The notes under the pieces were generated by a model, which had not been told where the DNA came from, ran no database searches, and saw only the letters and a program-made list of their open reading frames with translations. From a virus, in IMG/VR virus record IMGVR_UViG_3300021185_000427, positions 1 through 29,590 of that record: DNA of 29,590 nt; one strand, 5' to 3'. The translations under genes were made by a program, and so were the position numbers. This document shows, in pieces, positions 7,035 to 14,824 of this stretch. Numbering within the stretch: the first letter of the stretch is position 1; the number at the start of each line of letters is the position of its first letter.

Positions 7035-7063
7035 ATTATACTACAAATCCCTCTGCTTGTAAA
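7035..7063 (-). promoter_or_regulatory. Sigma70-like promoter P4, nearly leaderless
   Basis: TTTACA (7063-7058), 17 bases, GTAG directly before TATAAT (7040-7035). The expected transcription start is near 7028, only about three bases from the ATG at 7025. Confidence 0.85.
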
Positions 7064-7070
7064 GTGTTTT

Positions 7071-7496
7071 TTATAAGTTTTTTACTGCATTTCCGCCTAG
7101 TCTTATCTGAATGATACCATTATAATAGTCATCAGTTAGTAAAACATCTCGGTCAAATTGTTCTTTGGCTTCTAAATATGCACATTCACCCTTGGTCTTA
7201 CATAGATGTAATATCTCTCTGGTAAAATTATCTTCACCATATTTATCAATGTCTTCCTGTAAGTGCTTACTAGAGCCCCAGTATTTTCTCCAATCAGATT
7301 CAACAAGAAGTCTTTTACGGCGCTTTCTTGTTTTTGTTATTGGTAGAGTTTTCTTGCTCCAAAAGAATTTCTTTCCAACGTATTTCTGATTGGTTGTTTT
7401 GTTCGTTATCAGATAAACAAAACCGTACGCGTCTTCGTGACTGAAGTCCTCTGGAATTTGCCATTCTTTGTCTTGATAGTGCCATACTGTACTCAT
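7071..7496 (-). CDS. GIY-YIG-family nuclease-like protein (141 aa)
   Basis: The N-terminal part has GFVYLITN...YVGKKFF (Y28, Y39, G41), matching the GIY-YIG core spacing. A basic patch follows (RKRRKRLLVESDWRKYWGSS), then a conserved Glu (YLEAKEQF) and an Asn near the C-terminus (YYNGII), as expected for the family. It lacks a separate DNA-binding domain of the homing type, so it could be a structure-specific or host-DNA nuclease. The gene is the last of the ribonucleotide reductase operon. No intron or interrupted gene is seen nearby, which argues against an active homing element. Confidence 0.7.
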   Translation of the reverse strand: MSTVWHYQDKEWQIPEDFSHEDAYGFVYLITNKTTNQKYVGKKFFWSKKTLPITKTRKRRKRLLVESDWRKYWGSSKHLQEDIDKYGEDNFTREILHLCKTKGECAYLEAKEQFDRDVLLTDDYYNGIIQIRLGGNAVKNL

Positions 7497-7504
7497 ACTC
7501 TTAT

Positions 7505-7675
7505 TTAGTAGTTAAAATTTAGTTCTGTAGTTTCTTCTTCTTCGGTCGCTGTACCACATACTGGGCAAAAGACCGGCTTAGGTTTATCTTCACCTAAGAA
7601 ATGAATTTGAGTTTTTGCATAACACATCTCGCAGTTGTGAGTATACCAATGGGTAGGTTCGTGTGGATTATGCAT
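7505..7675 (-). CDS. Small zinc-ribbon protein (56 aa)
   Basis: The protein starts MHNPHEPTHWYTHNCEMC and continues to VFCPVCGTATEEEE. Two CxxC pairs (C15/C18 and C37/C40) about 20 residues apart are the classic zinc-ribbon layout; the tail is acidic. The ATG overlaps the stop of the glutaredoxin gene, and the gene ends nine bases before the GIY-YIG gene. The role is unknown; similar small ribbons often bind nucleic acid or polymerase. Confidence 0.75.
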   Translation of the reverse strand: MHNPHEPTHWYTHNCEMCYAKTQIHFLGEDKPKPVFCPVCGTATEEEETTELNFNY

Positions 7676-7895
7676 TATTAGATACCCATTCTTTTAGTTC
7701 CTGAAATCCTCCAATATTATCTTCAGCTATTCTTACTTGAGGGAAAGTTCTTGCCTTAGGAAATGTTTTAAATAATGTATCTCTATCAAAATCTTTACCT
7801 AAAGACTTGTAAACGTAATCTAATTTATGTTCAGTCGCTAGGTTTACTGCCATAATACAGTATGGACAATTAGGTTTGCCATATATTTCTATCAT
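7668..7895 (-). CDS. Glutaredoxin (75 aa)
   Basis: MIEIYGKPNCPYCIMA has the CPYC active site at residues 10-13, followed by a cis-Pro-type segment TFPQVRI and a GG motif (NIGGFQEL), all in the usual order. It would reduce the disulfide formed in ribonucleotide reductase, and it sits just downstream of nrdA and nrdB. The ATG at 7895 has GGAG eight bases upstream and overlaps the stop of the preceding gene as ATGA; an in-frame ATG at 7919 is less likely. Confidence 0.9.
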   Translation of the reverse strand: MIEIYGKPNCPYCIMAVNLATEHKLDYVYKSLGKDFDRDTLFKTFPKARTFPQVRIAEDNIGGFQELKEWVSNNA

Positions 7896-8095
7896 TGTAC
7901 TACTCCATTTATTACCCAAAATGATAACAACATAAAACCAAACACTGCAACCTGTATAATTGCGGCCCAGAATATTTGTTTCATTGGGTGTACTTCTGTT
8001 AATTTTTCTATAATGTCTTCACTTGGTGAAAGGTTAACTACTTGTAATACTTTTTTTTCAGTTTCGGGTTTTGTGAACCATGGTACGTGCATCAT
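7892..8095 (-). CDS. Small single-pass membrane protein (67 aa)
   Basis: A hydrophilic N-terminal part of about 40 residues is followed by a hydrophobic helix (IFWAAIIQVAVFGFMLLSFW) and a short tail, so a membrane anchor is likely. The ATG overlaps the stop of nrdB (ATGATG). Its place between nrdB and glutaredoxin suggests co-expression with nucleotide reduction, but the sequence gives no direct functional clue. Confidence 0.7.
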   Translation of the reverse strand: MMHVPWFTKPETEKKVLQVVNLSPSEDIIEKLTEVHPMKQIFWAAIIQVAVFGFMLLSFWVINGVVQ

Positions 8096-9165
8096 AAACT
8101 CATTCCTGATAATGTCGACGAGTCAACATCTTGTTTTACCCCACCTGTTACATAAGAAGTGATTTCAGTTTCTTGTGGTGCCACTTGGACATTACCACCA
8201 CCAATCCATTTCTCTGTCCATGGTAAGGGATTCATTTTACTTACAGTATAAGGACATGGCAAACTTAGAGCCCTCATCCTTTTACAACCTATCCATTCTA
8301 TATAGTCTTTTAGAATACTTGTGTTAAGACCAATCATAGAACCGTCTTTAAAAAGATAATCAGCCCATTGTTTCTCTTGTTCTATAACAGATTGGAATAA
8401 TTTAATTGCATCTGGTTCCATTTCCTTTGCAATCTTCTCAAAGTCTTTATCTTCTTTTACTAGATTTTTTAACATAACTGTAGTAGATGCGAGGTGGACA
8501 TTTTCATCTCGTGCAATAAATTTAATAATCTTTGCATTACCTTCCATCTTTTTAAGTTCAGCGAATGCCCATGAACACGCAAATGATACATAGAATCTAA
8601 TACCCTCTAAGGCATTTGCACTTAACATGGCCATATAGAGAGAGCGCTTATGGTCCATCTTGTTAGTAGGGCCATGATTTGCATCTATTAAATCATCATA
8701 GTATTTTGCAATATCTTTACCACAATCAAGTATTTCTTTTACATCTAGTAAACCATCGAATACAATAGAAGGATTACTATAGACATTTCTAATAATATGA
8801 GTATAGCTTCTGCTGTGGATAGTCTCAAAGAAAGACCAGGTTTCAATCCAGTTTTCAACTTCTGGTAATGAAGCGATAGGTAAGAAAGCCATATTAGGAG
8901 CTCTACCCTGAACAGAATCAAGTAGAATTTGCCTTTTAAGGTTAGATGTGAAAATATGTTGTTCATGTTCTGTAAGTCCTTCAAAATCTTTTTTATCTTT
9001 TGAAATATCTACCTCTTCGGGTCTCCAAAAGAATCCAAGTTGTTTTTCTGTAATCTTATCTAGTTGAGGATATTTTAATATATCGAATCTTTGCACGTCT
9101 ACTGCTTCATCTAAAAACATATTCTTATCCATGTGGGATTTTCTATTCTTCTTCAATACTGCCAT
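8092..9165 (-). CDS. nrdB: Ribonucleotide reductase class Ia, beta subunit
   Basis: The 357-aa protein has all metal ligands and the radical tyrosine in the expected places: D83, E114, H117, radical Y121 in HSRSYTHI, then E187, E221 and H224 (RDENVHL). Compared with E. coli NrdB the first group is offset by one residue. It forms the diiron-tyrosyl radical used by NrdA to reduce ribonucleotides. The start has AAGGA at good distance and overlaps the small gene between nrdA and nrdB by 23 bases. Confidence 0.96.
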   Translation of the reverse strand: MAVLKKNRKSHMDKNMFLDEAVDVQRFDILKYPQLDKITEKQLGFFWRPEEVDISKDKKDFEGLTEHEQHIFTSNLKRQILLDSVQGRAPNMAFLPIASLPEVENWIETWSFFETIHSRSYTHIIRNVYSNPSIVFDGLLDVKEILDCGKDIAKYYDDLIDANHGPTNKMDHKRSLYMAMLSANALEGIRFYVSFACSWAFAELKKMEGNAKIIKFIARDENVHLASTTVMLKNLVKEDKDFEKIAKEMEPDAIKLFQSVIEQEKQWADYLFKDGSMIGLNTSILKDYIEWIGCKRMRALSLPCPYTVSKMNPLPWTEKWIGGGNVQVAPQETEITSYVTGGVKQDVDSSTLSGMSL

Positions 9166-9316
9166 TCACTTTTCCTTTTTTTCTAAATCTTTTATTATAA
9201 CCTTTTTTAATACTCTTAGTAACACCCGGCTTTGTTAGATAACAATACCATTTACGAGCACTAGTTAGAGCATCCCATTCCGCACCACCCTTTAAGGGTA
9301 TTCTTTCTTTCTTCAT
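9143..9316 (-). CDS. Small basic protein between nrdA and nrdB (57 aa)
   Basis: It begins MKKERIPLKGGAEWDALT and has a basic C-terminal half (KPGVTKSIKKGYNKRFRKK). I recall similar proteins near nrd genes in marine T4-like phages. Its ATG overlaps the stop of nrdA as ATGA, and it runs 23 bases into nrdB, so all three are translationally coupled. The function is unknown; the charge suggests a nucleic-acid-binding protein. Confidence 0.75.
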   Translation of the reverse strand: MKKERIPLKGGAEWDALTSARKWYCYLTKPGVTKSIKKGYNKRFRKKGKVNGSIEEE

Positions 9317-11613
9317 ATCTTACAACTATCACAATCATCTTCATCAATAATTGTCTGTTCTAGTTCTGGTAAATCTTCTTTCATTTCTCCAGCTCCATCA
9401 TAGGTGTTAAAGTAATAAAGTTGTTTCAATCCATACTTATATGAGGTTACTAAATCTTGTAGCATAACAGACATAGGTATTTTATTATCCTCATAGTGTT
9501 CTGGATTATAAGAAGTGTTAACACTAATACCTTGGTCAACATACTTCTGTAAGATAGCACATATCTTTAGATAACCATCTGGAGATTCTTGTTCCCAGAG
9601 TAGGTCATATTTATTTCTAAGGTAATGATAACCTGGAACTACTTGTGCCAGAACACCATCCTTAGACTGTTTATATGATACTAAAGCACGTGGTGGTTCA
9701 ATACCATTAGTACTATTAGAGATTTGTGCAGATGTTTCAGCGGGCATTAATGCCATTAGAGTACTGTTTCGAATCCCTGTGGTTTTGAGTTGAGTTCTCA
9801 GCTCGTCCCAAGGTAGTCTTTCTTTATGCTCTATTAAATTATCTACTGCACTCTTATATGTAGTATTTGGCGTATCTCCAAACGCGTATTTTGTCTGATT
9901 ATTTAAAGGTATTTTGCCTTTTTCTTCAGCTAAGTTTGCAGATGATTTAATAAGATAATAACTCCATGCTTCTGCATATTCATCTACTACTTCGAATGCA
10001 TTTTCATTATATTTAAGACCTCTTTTAGCCAAGAAGTATGCTAGATTAATAATACCAACACCCAATGGTCTACGATTCATTGTAGATATCTGTGCAGCAG
10101 GTATAGGATAATCTTGGTAATCAAGTAACTCATCAAGAGCTCTTACAGATAAATCACAATACTTTTCAAATTCAGATGGTTCATTTATTAAACCCCAATT
10201 AATTGCACTGAGTGTACATAAAGATATTTCACCCTCTGGATCATTAACATCATTTAAAGCTTTAGTAGGTAAGTTAATCTCACAGCATAGATTAGATTGT
10301 TTGATAGGAGCTTCTTCTGCAATAAAAGAACCATGGTCATTTGCGTGGTCAACATTCATTACATATATTCTACCAGTATCTTTTCTTTCTGTAAGTAATT
10401 TTTGGAATACTTCTAGTGCAGGTATAGTTTTCTTTCTAACGGAATATGCTCTTTCATACTTCTCATAGAGTTCTTTAAATTTATCTTGGTCATCAAAGAA
10501 CGCTTCATATAACCCTGGCACGTCATTAGGGTCGAATAGCGTGATGTTCCCACCTGATAGTAGTCTTTCATACATTAACTTGTTAAGTTGGAATGCATAG
10601 TCCATGTGACGGACTCTATTCTCTTCAGTACCTTTATTATTCTTTAATACTACTAGGTCTTCAAACTCATAATGCCATATAGGTAGATAGACTGTAGCCG
10701 CCCCACCTCTAACGCCACCTTGGCTACAAGACTTAACTGCAGACTGAAAGTACTTTAAGAATGGTATAAGTCCTGTATGTACTACTGACCCGTCACCAAC
10801 TCTTGCACCTTCTGCTCTTATCTGCCCTGCATTGATTCCGATACCTGCTTTCTTACTTATATACCTTACAATAGAAGAGGCGGTAGAATTAATAGAATCA
10901 AGACTATCATCAGATTCAATAAGCACACAGGAGGAAAACTGCCTAGTCGGAGTTCTAACTCCAGCCATAATTGGAGTAGGTAATGAAATATAGAATTGAG
11001 AAATCGCATCATAATATTCCTTTACATATTTCATGCGTTCTTCTATTGGGTAATTACTAAAGAGTGTTGCCGATACCATCATATATAACATCTGAGGTGT
11101 CTCGTAATGTTCTTTAGTCTTTCTATCTTGTACTAGATACTTACCTCTAAATTGTTCCATACCAGCATATGTAAATGTATCATCACGTTCATGCTTAATA
11201 TAAGAACCCAATTCACCTAGCTCCTCATCGGTATATTTTTCTAATATACCACTATCATAAACTCCACTTGATACATTATATGCAATTAGTTTTTTAAGAG
11301 TCCAAGGTTCATAATCTCCATAAACTTCTTTTCTTAACTTATAAGAGATAAGTCTTGCAGCAACGTATTGATAGTTGGGTGTGTGTTCTGAAATAAGTTC
11401 TGACGCTGACTTAATAAGTAGCTCATGAATATCATATGCTGGAATCTTATCATAGAGTTGAATATTAGATTTTAATTCTATCTCAGACATAGACACGCCG
11501 GTAAGACCAGCAGTTGCCCATTCTAATACTTTATGTACTTTATCTAAATCAAATTCTTGGCTGTCGCCGTTTCTTTTTGTAACCTTTATGGTCATAGTGT
11601 TAGTGCCTATCAT
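9313..11613 (-). CDS. nrdA: Ribonucleotide reductase class Ia, alpha subunit
   Basis: 766 aa, the usual length. An ATP-cone domain covers about residues 8-98. Catalytic residues are in place: C229 (FSSCV), N441-C443-E445 (SNLCCEI), C466 (SLCTL), the radical-transfer pair Y733-Y734, and a C-terminal CxxC (C761, C764) that is re-reduced by glutaredoxin. It makes deoxyribonucleotides for phage DNA. The ATP-cone suggests dATP feedback control is kept. The ATG at 11613 is used here; an in-frame ATG at 11595 would remove only six residues. Confidence 0.96.
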   Translation of the reverse strand: MIGTNTMTIKVTKRNGDSQEFDLDKVHKVLEWATAGLTGVSMSEIELKSNIQLYDKIPAYDIHELLIKSASELISEHTPNYQYVAARLISYKLRKEVYGDYEPWTLKKLIAYNVSSGVYDSGILEKYTDEELGELGSYIKHERDDTFTYAGMEQFRGKYLVQDRKTKEHYETPQMLYMMVSATLFSNYPIEERMKYVKEYYDAISQFYISLPTPIMAGVRTPTRQFSSCVLIESDDSLDSINSTASSIVRYISKKAGIGINAGQIRAEGARVGDGSVVHTGLIPFLKYFQSAVKSCSQGGVRGGAATVYLPIWHYEFEDLVVLKNNKGTEENRVRHMDYAFQLNKLMYERLLSGGNITLFDPNDVPGLYEAFFDDQDKFKELYEKYERAYSVRKKTIPALEVFQKLLTERKDTGRIYVMNVDHANDHGSFIAEEAPIKQSNLCCEINLPTKALNDVNDPEGEISLCTLSAINWGLINEPSEFEKYCDLSVRALDELLDYQDYPIPAAQISTMNRRPLGVGIINLAYFLAKRGLKYNENAFEVVDEYAEAWSYYLIKSSANLAEEKGKIPLNNQTKYAFGDTPNTTYKSAVDNLIEHKERLPWDELRTQLKTTGIRNSTLMALMPAETSAQISNSTNGIEPPRALVSYKQSKDGVLAQVVPGYHYLRNKYDLLWEQESPDGYLKICAILQKYVDQGISVNTSYNPEHYEDNKIPMSVMLQDLVTSYKYGLKQLYYFNTYDGAGEMKEDLPELEQTIIDEDDCDSCKI

Positions 11614-11639
11614 TATATTTCTCGGTTTTAATAGTATAT

Positions 11640-11668
11640 ATTATACTACACTTTACGTGCAATGTAAA
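11640..11668 (-). promoter_or_regulatory. Sigma70-like promoter P5 for the nrd operon
   Basis: TTTACA (11668-11663), 17 bases, GTAG before TATAAT (11645-11640). The -35 box lies in a 16-base near-palindrome (GTAAATA-AC-TATTTAC) that also includes the stop codon of the upstream gene; it could be an operator or chance. Confidence 0.83.
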
Positions 11669-11671
11669 TAG

Positions 11672-11989
11672 TTATTTACTATTTTTTTCTAATTTCTCTA
11701 TCCTTTTCATAAGCTTTGGGTAAGCTTCGAATTCATGTAACTCTTTACATGGATGAGAATTGGCCTCAAGGGCATCTAACCTCTCTGCGGCGAGAGGGTA
11801 TTGTTTTCTGAACTTGGCGTCTTTCTTTATTAGTTCAAGTTCATATTTATCGGCAAAATATTCCATAAATCTATCTACTTGCTTTTGGAACCAGATACCA
11901 ACTGTAGTATCTTGGAACCACTTATAGAAAGAACTACCAATAATTGATGATAATATAGATTTAAGTGTAAGGATTATTAGCCAATGCAT
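11672..11989 (-). CDS. Membrane-anchored helical protein (105 aa), unknown function
   Basis: The N-terminus is hydrophobic (MHWLIILTLKSILSSIIGSS), a probable membrane anchor or uncleaved signal. The rest is Lys/Glu-rich and looks helical. It lies two bases downstream of the lipase and near the spanin genes, so a role in lysis or at the membrane is possible but not shown. It is the last gene before promoter P5. Confidence 0.65.
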   Translation of the reverse strand: MHWLIILTLKSILSSIIGSSFYKWFQDTTVGIWFQKQVDRFMEYFADKYELELIKKDAKFRKQYPLAAERLDALEANSHPCKELHEFEAYPKLMKRIEKLEKNSK

Positions 11990-11991
11990 GA

Positions 11992-12750
11992 TTACTTCTC
12001 CTTAGTACTTAATCTTTTAATTGCCTTAACATAGTTAGGCATTCCATGGTCTACAACTCCGTCAAAGAATTTAAATCTTTTCCATGAGTTAAAGATACCA
12101 TAGAACATATCACCCCAAGTTGGTTTAAGTTGCTTATCACCATTTCTATTAAAGTAAATCATTTGACCATGGTGTCTAAATCCTAGCCATGCTGGTGGGA
12201 TTCTACATACTATATCATTATTATTCATAAATCTATAGTGATTACATTTTATATTTTTAATAAATCTCTTACCTCCAACTCTTGGTGAGCCGAATGTGAA
12301 AAGTTCATGTGGTTGATAGCGGGTAGCACTAATTGTAGCCATAGCAGCACCTAATGAATGACCAGTATAATATACATCTTTTCTTACCTTTAGTTGGTCA
12401 TTATGCTCTAGTTCTTTTACGATTTCCATCCATAAATCATCTACTTCTTGTTGGAATCCACCATGTACTTTACCACCTGCCATTGCAGAATTCTTAAATA
12501 CTTTTAAGTCTGCCATAACATCATTCAGTTTACTTGGTTCAGTTCCTCTAAATGCAAACCATAAATCATTTCTATCTTTAGCAATAAGTACTTCTGCACC
12601 ATCCTTAGATATTAATTTAACCCATGCAAAGCCTAATTTCTTTGCTGCTGTTATAGCAGGTTTTTCGTTCATATATGCAATTGCGGATAACTTAGCGGCT
12701 ATTACTGCCCTATCCCATTTACTCCCTTCTTTCATTCTAGTCGTTGCCAT
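11992..12750 (-). CDS. Class 3 lipase-like hydrolase (252 aa)
   Basis: A typical alpha/beta hydrolase of the Lipase_3 group: FAFRGT oxyanion region, then YTGHSLGAAMA with nucleophile S132, FGSPRVGG, NNNDIVCRIPP (D179) and VVDHGMPNY (H235), giving a full Ser-Asp-His triad. There is no signal peptide. The substrate is probably a lipid or ester in the host membrane. The ATG at 12750 has GGAG seven bases upstream and overlaps the end of the upstream lipoprotein gene; in-frame ATGs up to 12795 lie inside that gene. Its position directly after a spanin pair suggests a function in lysis. Confidence 0.85.
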   Translation of the reverse strand: MATTRMKEGSKWDRAVIAAKLSAIAYMNEKPAITAAKKLGFAWVKLISKDGAEVLIAKDRNDLWFAFRGTEPSKLNDVMADLKVFKNSAMAGGKVHGGFQQEVDDLWMEIVKELEHNDQLKVRKDVYYTGHSLGAAMATISATRYQPHELFTFGSPRVGGKRFIKNIKCNHYRFMNNNDIVCRIPPAWLGFRHHGQMIYFNRNGDKQLKPTWGDMFYGIFNSWKRFKFFDGVVDHGMPNYVKAIKRLSTKEK

Positions 12751-13237
12751 TTTCATTCTCCACTTTAATTTCAACTGCTCCAGCGTCTTCATCATTTATC
12801 GTTACATTCCTATAGTAAACTATCACCTCGCCGAGCTGATTAATATATCTTTTAATTTCCTGAGTATTATAAGACATAAGCTCATAATCATCAACCGTCA
12901 TGGCAACAAAAACAATATCACCACCATGTTTCTTTTTAATATCATCTATAAACCTATCGAGATATGTATACCCTTCAGGATATAAATCTTCTCTACCTAA
13001 CTTACAGTCGGCCTTTTTGGTTTCTGGATTCTTTAAACAGTTTTCAATGATAACAGTATCTGATACTACATACCATTTAGGTTCTTTTAAATCTATTGCT
13101 CTAGGCATTACTGGCTGAACAATATCTATCTTAACAGGTTTTGTAATTATTTCAACTTCCCTTGGGGCTTGTTGAAGTAGTGAACAACCACTAATCGTTA
13201 AGAGTGCTAATACGCTGACTATCTGCTTCAATCGCAT
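12737..13237 (-). CDS. Outer-membrane spanin-like lipoprotein (o-spanin, Rz1-like)
   Basis: The signal peptide MRLKQIVSVLALL ends in a lipobox TISGC (C18), so the mature protein should be lipid-anchored. The C-terminal part has VFVAMTVDDYELMSYN and EIKRYINQLGEVIVYYR, similar to o-spanin-like proteins of many phages (from memory). It is longer (166 aa) than the small Rz1 of lambda. It begins inside the end of the i-spanin-like gene (47-base overlap), a known spanin arrangement. Together they would join inner and outer membranes in the last step of lysis of a Gram-negative host. Confidence 0.75.
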   Translation of the reverse strand: MRLKQIVSVLALLTISGCSLLQQAPREVEIITKPVKIDIVQPVMPRAIDLKEPKWYVVSDTVIIENCLKNPETKKADCKLGREDLYPEGYTYLDRFIDDIKKKHGGDIVFVAMTVDDYELMSYNTQEIKRYINQLGEVIVYYRNVTINDEDAGAVEIKVENENGND

Positions 13238-13583
13238 CGAATGCCTCCTTTGTTCTAGTGTTTGCTCTAAGTTCTATTAGGCCAGGTTTTGCACTTGCCA
13301 ACTTAGTTAAGTTATGGCGTCTGAATATATCTAAGTATTCGGCCATCTCTGCTTCTATATTTTGATTCTTTACTTGTAACCCAGAAAGGGCTTGAGTTGT
13401 TTTTGTGAGGTTATTCTGAATAGATTCAATAGTTGCTTTCTGTTCTTGGTCTCTTAGGTCTTGTGCTAAGATAACTTTTGTCTGTTCCTCAATTTTATTT
13501 TTCATAGGAACTACTGATAAATTATAATATAAGGTACATGATAAACCCATAGCAAATATAATTCCCAACCAAATTTTTGTCAT
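13191..13583 (-). CDS. Inner-membrane spanin-like protein (i-spanin, Rz-like)
   Basis: The N-terminal segment WLGIIFAMGLSCTLYYNL is a membrane anchor. A long coiled-coil-like region follows, and the end carries YLDIFRRHNLTKLASAKPGL then IELRANTRTKEAFDAIE, a pattern I associate with phage Rz-like proteins. The topology (N-in, periplasmic coiled coil) is right for an i-spanin of 130 aa. The 3' end overlaps the lipoprotein gene. No holin or endolysin is visible in the window. Confidence 0.75.
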   Translation of the reverse strand: MTKIWLGIIFAMGLSCTLYYNLSVVPMKNKIEEQTKVILAQDLRDQEQKATIESIQNNLTKTTQALSGLQVKNQNIEAEMAEYLDIFRRHNLTKLASAKPGLIELRANTRTKEAFDAIEADSQRISTLND

Positions 13584-13600
13584 AATATTATTCTCTCTTC

Positions 13601-13846
13601 TTACTTAGGTGTTATAGACTGTAAGTGAAGCTTCTGTGCCTTTAATTCTTTTTTGGCCTCATTAGCTTTACGTCTAGCTAGCATTCTTTCTACAAACTTT
13701 CTACCTTCTTTAGTACGACCATCGTACACTTTCTTTTTATGTTTCTTAACTTGTGCGGGAGTTAGTGCATCGGATGGCATAGAAACTCCGCCACCTGCAA
13801 CTGAATTGGCTGCTGCATCTTCCCAAATATCTTTAAATGATTTCAT
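13601..13846 (-). CDS. Small basic protein with leader-like N-terminus (81 aa)
   Basis: It begins MKSFKDIWEDAAANS, then a Gly/Ser-rich stretch, followed by a strongly basic C-terminal part (KKHKKKVYDGRTKEGRKF). The first ten residues resemble the leader shared by several proteins of this block, here ending IWE|D, which fits the proposed protease site only partly. The basic mature part would suit a DNA-associated head protein. It overlaps the upstream gene by four bases (ATGA). No named family recognised. Confidence 0.7.
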   Translation of the reverse strand: MKSFKDIWEDAAANSVAGGGVSMPSDALTPAQVKKHKKKVYDGRTKEGRKFVERMLARRKANEAKKELKAQKLHLQSITPK

Positions 13847-14421
13847 CTTTTTATATTCCTATTACTTATATATATCTTCTGCGCAGTTTGAACATGATGC
13901 ACTTCATATATATTTTGGTTAAAGAATGAACCAACTGGGTCTAAAAATTCTGTAACCTTTACTTTAGTCTTTTCTCTGGCAATAATCTCTCCTGTAATAG
14001 GAGATGCTATATCTTCGGATAGTATGTAAACACCTGGTCTTAATTTATTATCTTCTTGGAACCAAGTTGATTCTTCCAATATATCTTCTTCAAAATCACC
14101 AATAACTTTAGTTAGAACCTTTTTAATTGATTCTTCTGACATACCGGTTTCTTCTTTAATGAGGAAGAGTGCAGCTGCATAACTAGCTAGTTTACTTTTA
14201 CCAAATGGTAATTTACCAAGTACTCTTTTAATATTAAATACTAATCTATGGAAAACAGTGTATGAGCTTTTCTCTTCTGGAGTTGTAGCCTTCTTGAGCT
14301 TTTTACCATTCTCATCTACTAACCCTAGTTCAAAGGCCTTAGACTTTTCCCACGGCGTAGTTAGTAGCCTTAAAAACCTAAAGGCATATACTAAATCACC
14401 TGTTCTGGATAAAACTCCCAT
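13843..14421 (-). CDS. Conserved phage protein (192 aa), unknown function
   Basis: It starts MGVLSRTGDLVYAFRFLR and continues LLTTPWEKSKAFELGLVD, then FHRLVFNIKRVLGKLPFGKS and ASYAAALFLIKEETG. The sequence is typical of a protein conserved in marine T4-like phages (from memory) without an assigned function. The C-terminal half has a beta-rich look with PGVYILSEDI and SPITGEIIAREKTKV. It is coupled to both neighbours by overlapping start and stop codons, within the likely late block. Confidence 0.72.
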   Translation of the reverse strand: MGVLSRTGDLVYAFRFLRLLTTPWEKSKAFELGLVDENGKKLKKATTPEEKSSYTVFHRLVFNIKRVLGKLPFGKSKLASYAAALFLIKEETGMSEESIKKVLTKVIGDFEEDILEESTWFQEDNKLRPGVYILSEDIASPITGEIIAREKTKVKVTEFLDPVGSFFNQNIYEVHHVQTAQKIYISNRNIKR

Positions 14422-14792
14422 TAAATTTCCCTTAATCTTTTAATAATAAAATCATCCATAGGTATTTCTACCCACTCATCTTCTCTTAAATAATTTAAAA
14501 ATACTAAAAATGGTTTAAGGTAGGGATAATGTTCTTCCTCTACCTTAAATTCAATCATTCTATTTGCATTCTTTATACCAAATACATTATATAAGACTAT
14601 TAAATGGTTTAAAATTAACCTTTCTTGTAAATCGTCATGCATTTCATAACGACTTAATAGTCTTTTAATATATTTAAATCTATTTAAGTCCTCTTCAAAT
14701 TCTTCTACTTCAATACATTCTGGATTGTCATAGTTATTCATTGCAAAGAGCTTAAAGTTCTTATTCGTCAGTGTGTCAAATATTTTCATCAT
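14421..14792 (-). CDS. Conserved phage protein (123 aa), unknown function
   Basis: The N-terminus MMKIFDTLTNKNFKLFAMNN is followed by an acidic, helical protein with RFKYIKRLLSRYE, ERLILNHLIVLYNVFG and a C-terminal DDFIIKRLREI. Similar small proteins are common in marine T4-like phages (from memory). No catalytic residues stand out. It starts 32 bases after the upstream gene and overlaps the next by one base. Confidence 0.72.
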   Translation of the reverse strand: MMKIFDTLTNKNFKLFAMNNYDNPECIEVEEFEEDLNRFKYIKRLLSRYEMHDDLQERLILNHLIVLYNVFGIKNANRMIEFKVEEEHYPYLKPFLVFLNYLREDEWVEIPMDDFIIKRLREI

Positions 14793-14824
14793 ATATTATA
14801 TATACTTCCAAAAAAGGCCAGTAG

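Noticed and set aside
7071-7496. GIY-YIG gene as a homing endonuclease in an intron or intergenic mobile element
   Set aside because: The neighbouring nrd and glutaredoxin genes are intact, the gene sits in line within the operon, and no intron-like sequence or separate DNA-binding tail is visible.
8745-8984. Minus-strand frame of 79 codons inside nrdB
   Set aside because: It is an alternative frame of a clear nrdB with all catalytic residues; it has no start signal.
9313-11613. Intein or split in NrdA, common in phage ribonucleotide reductases
   Set aside because: The reading frame is continuous, of normal length, and all active-site segments follow without an inserted domain.
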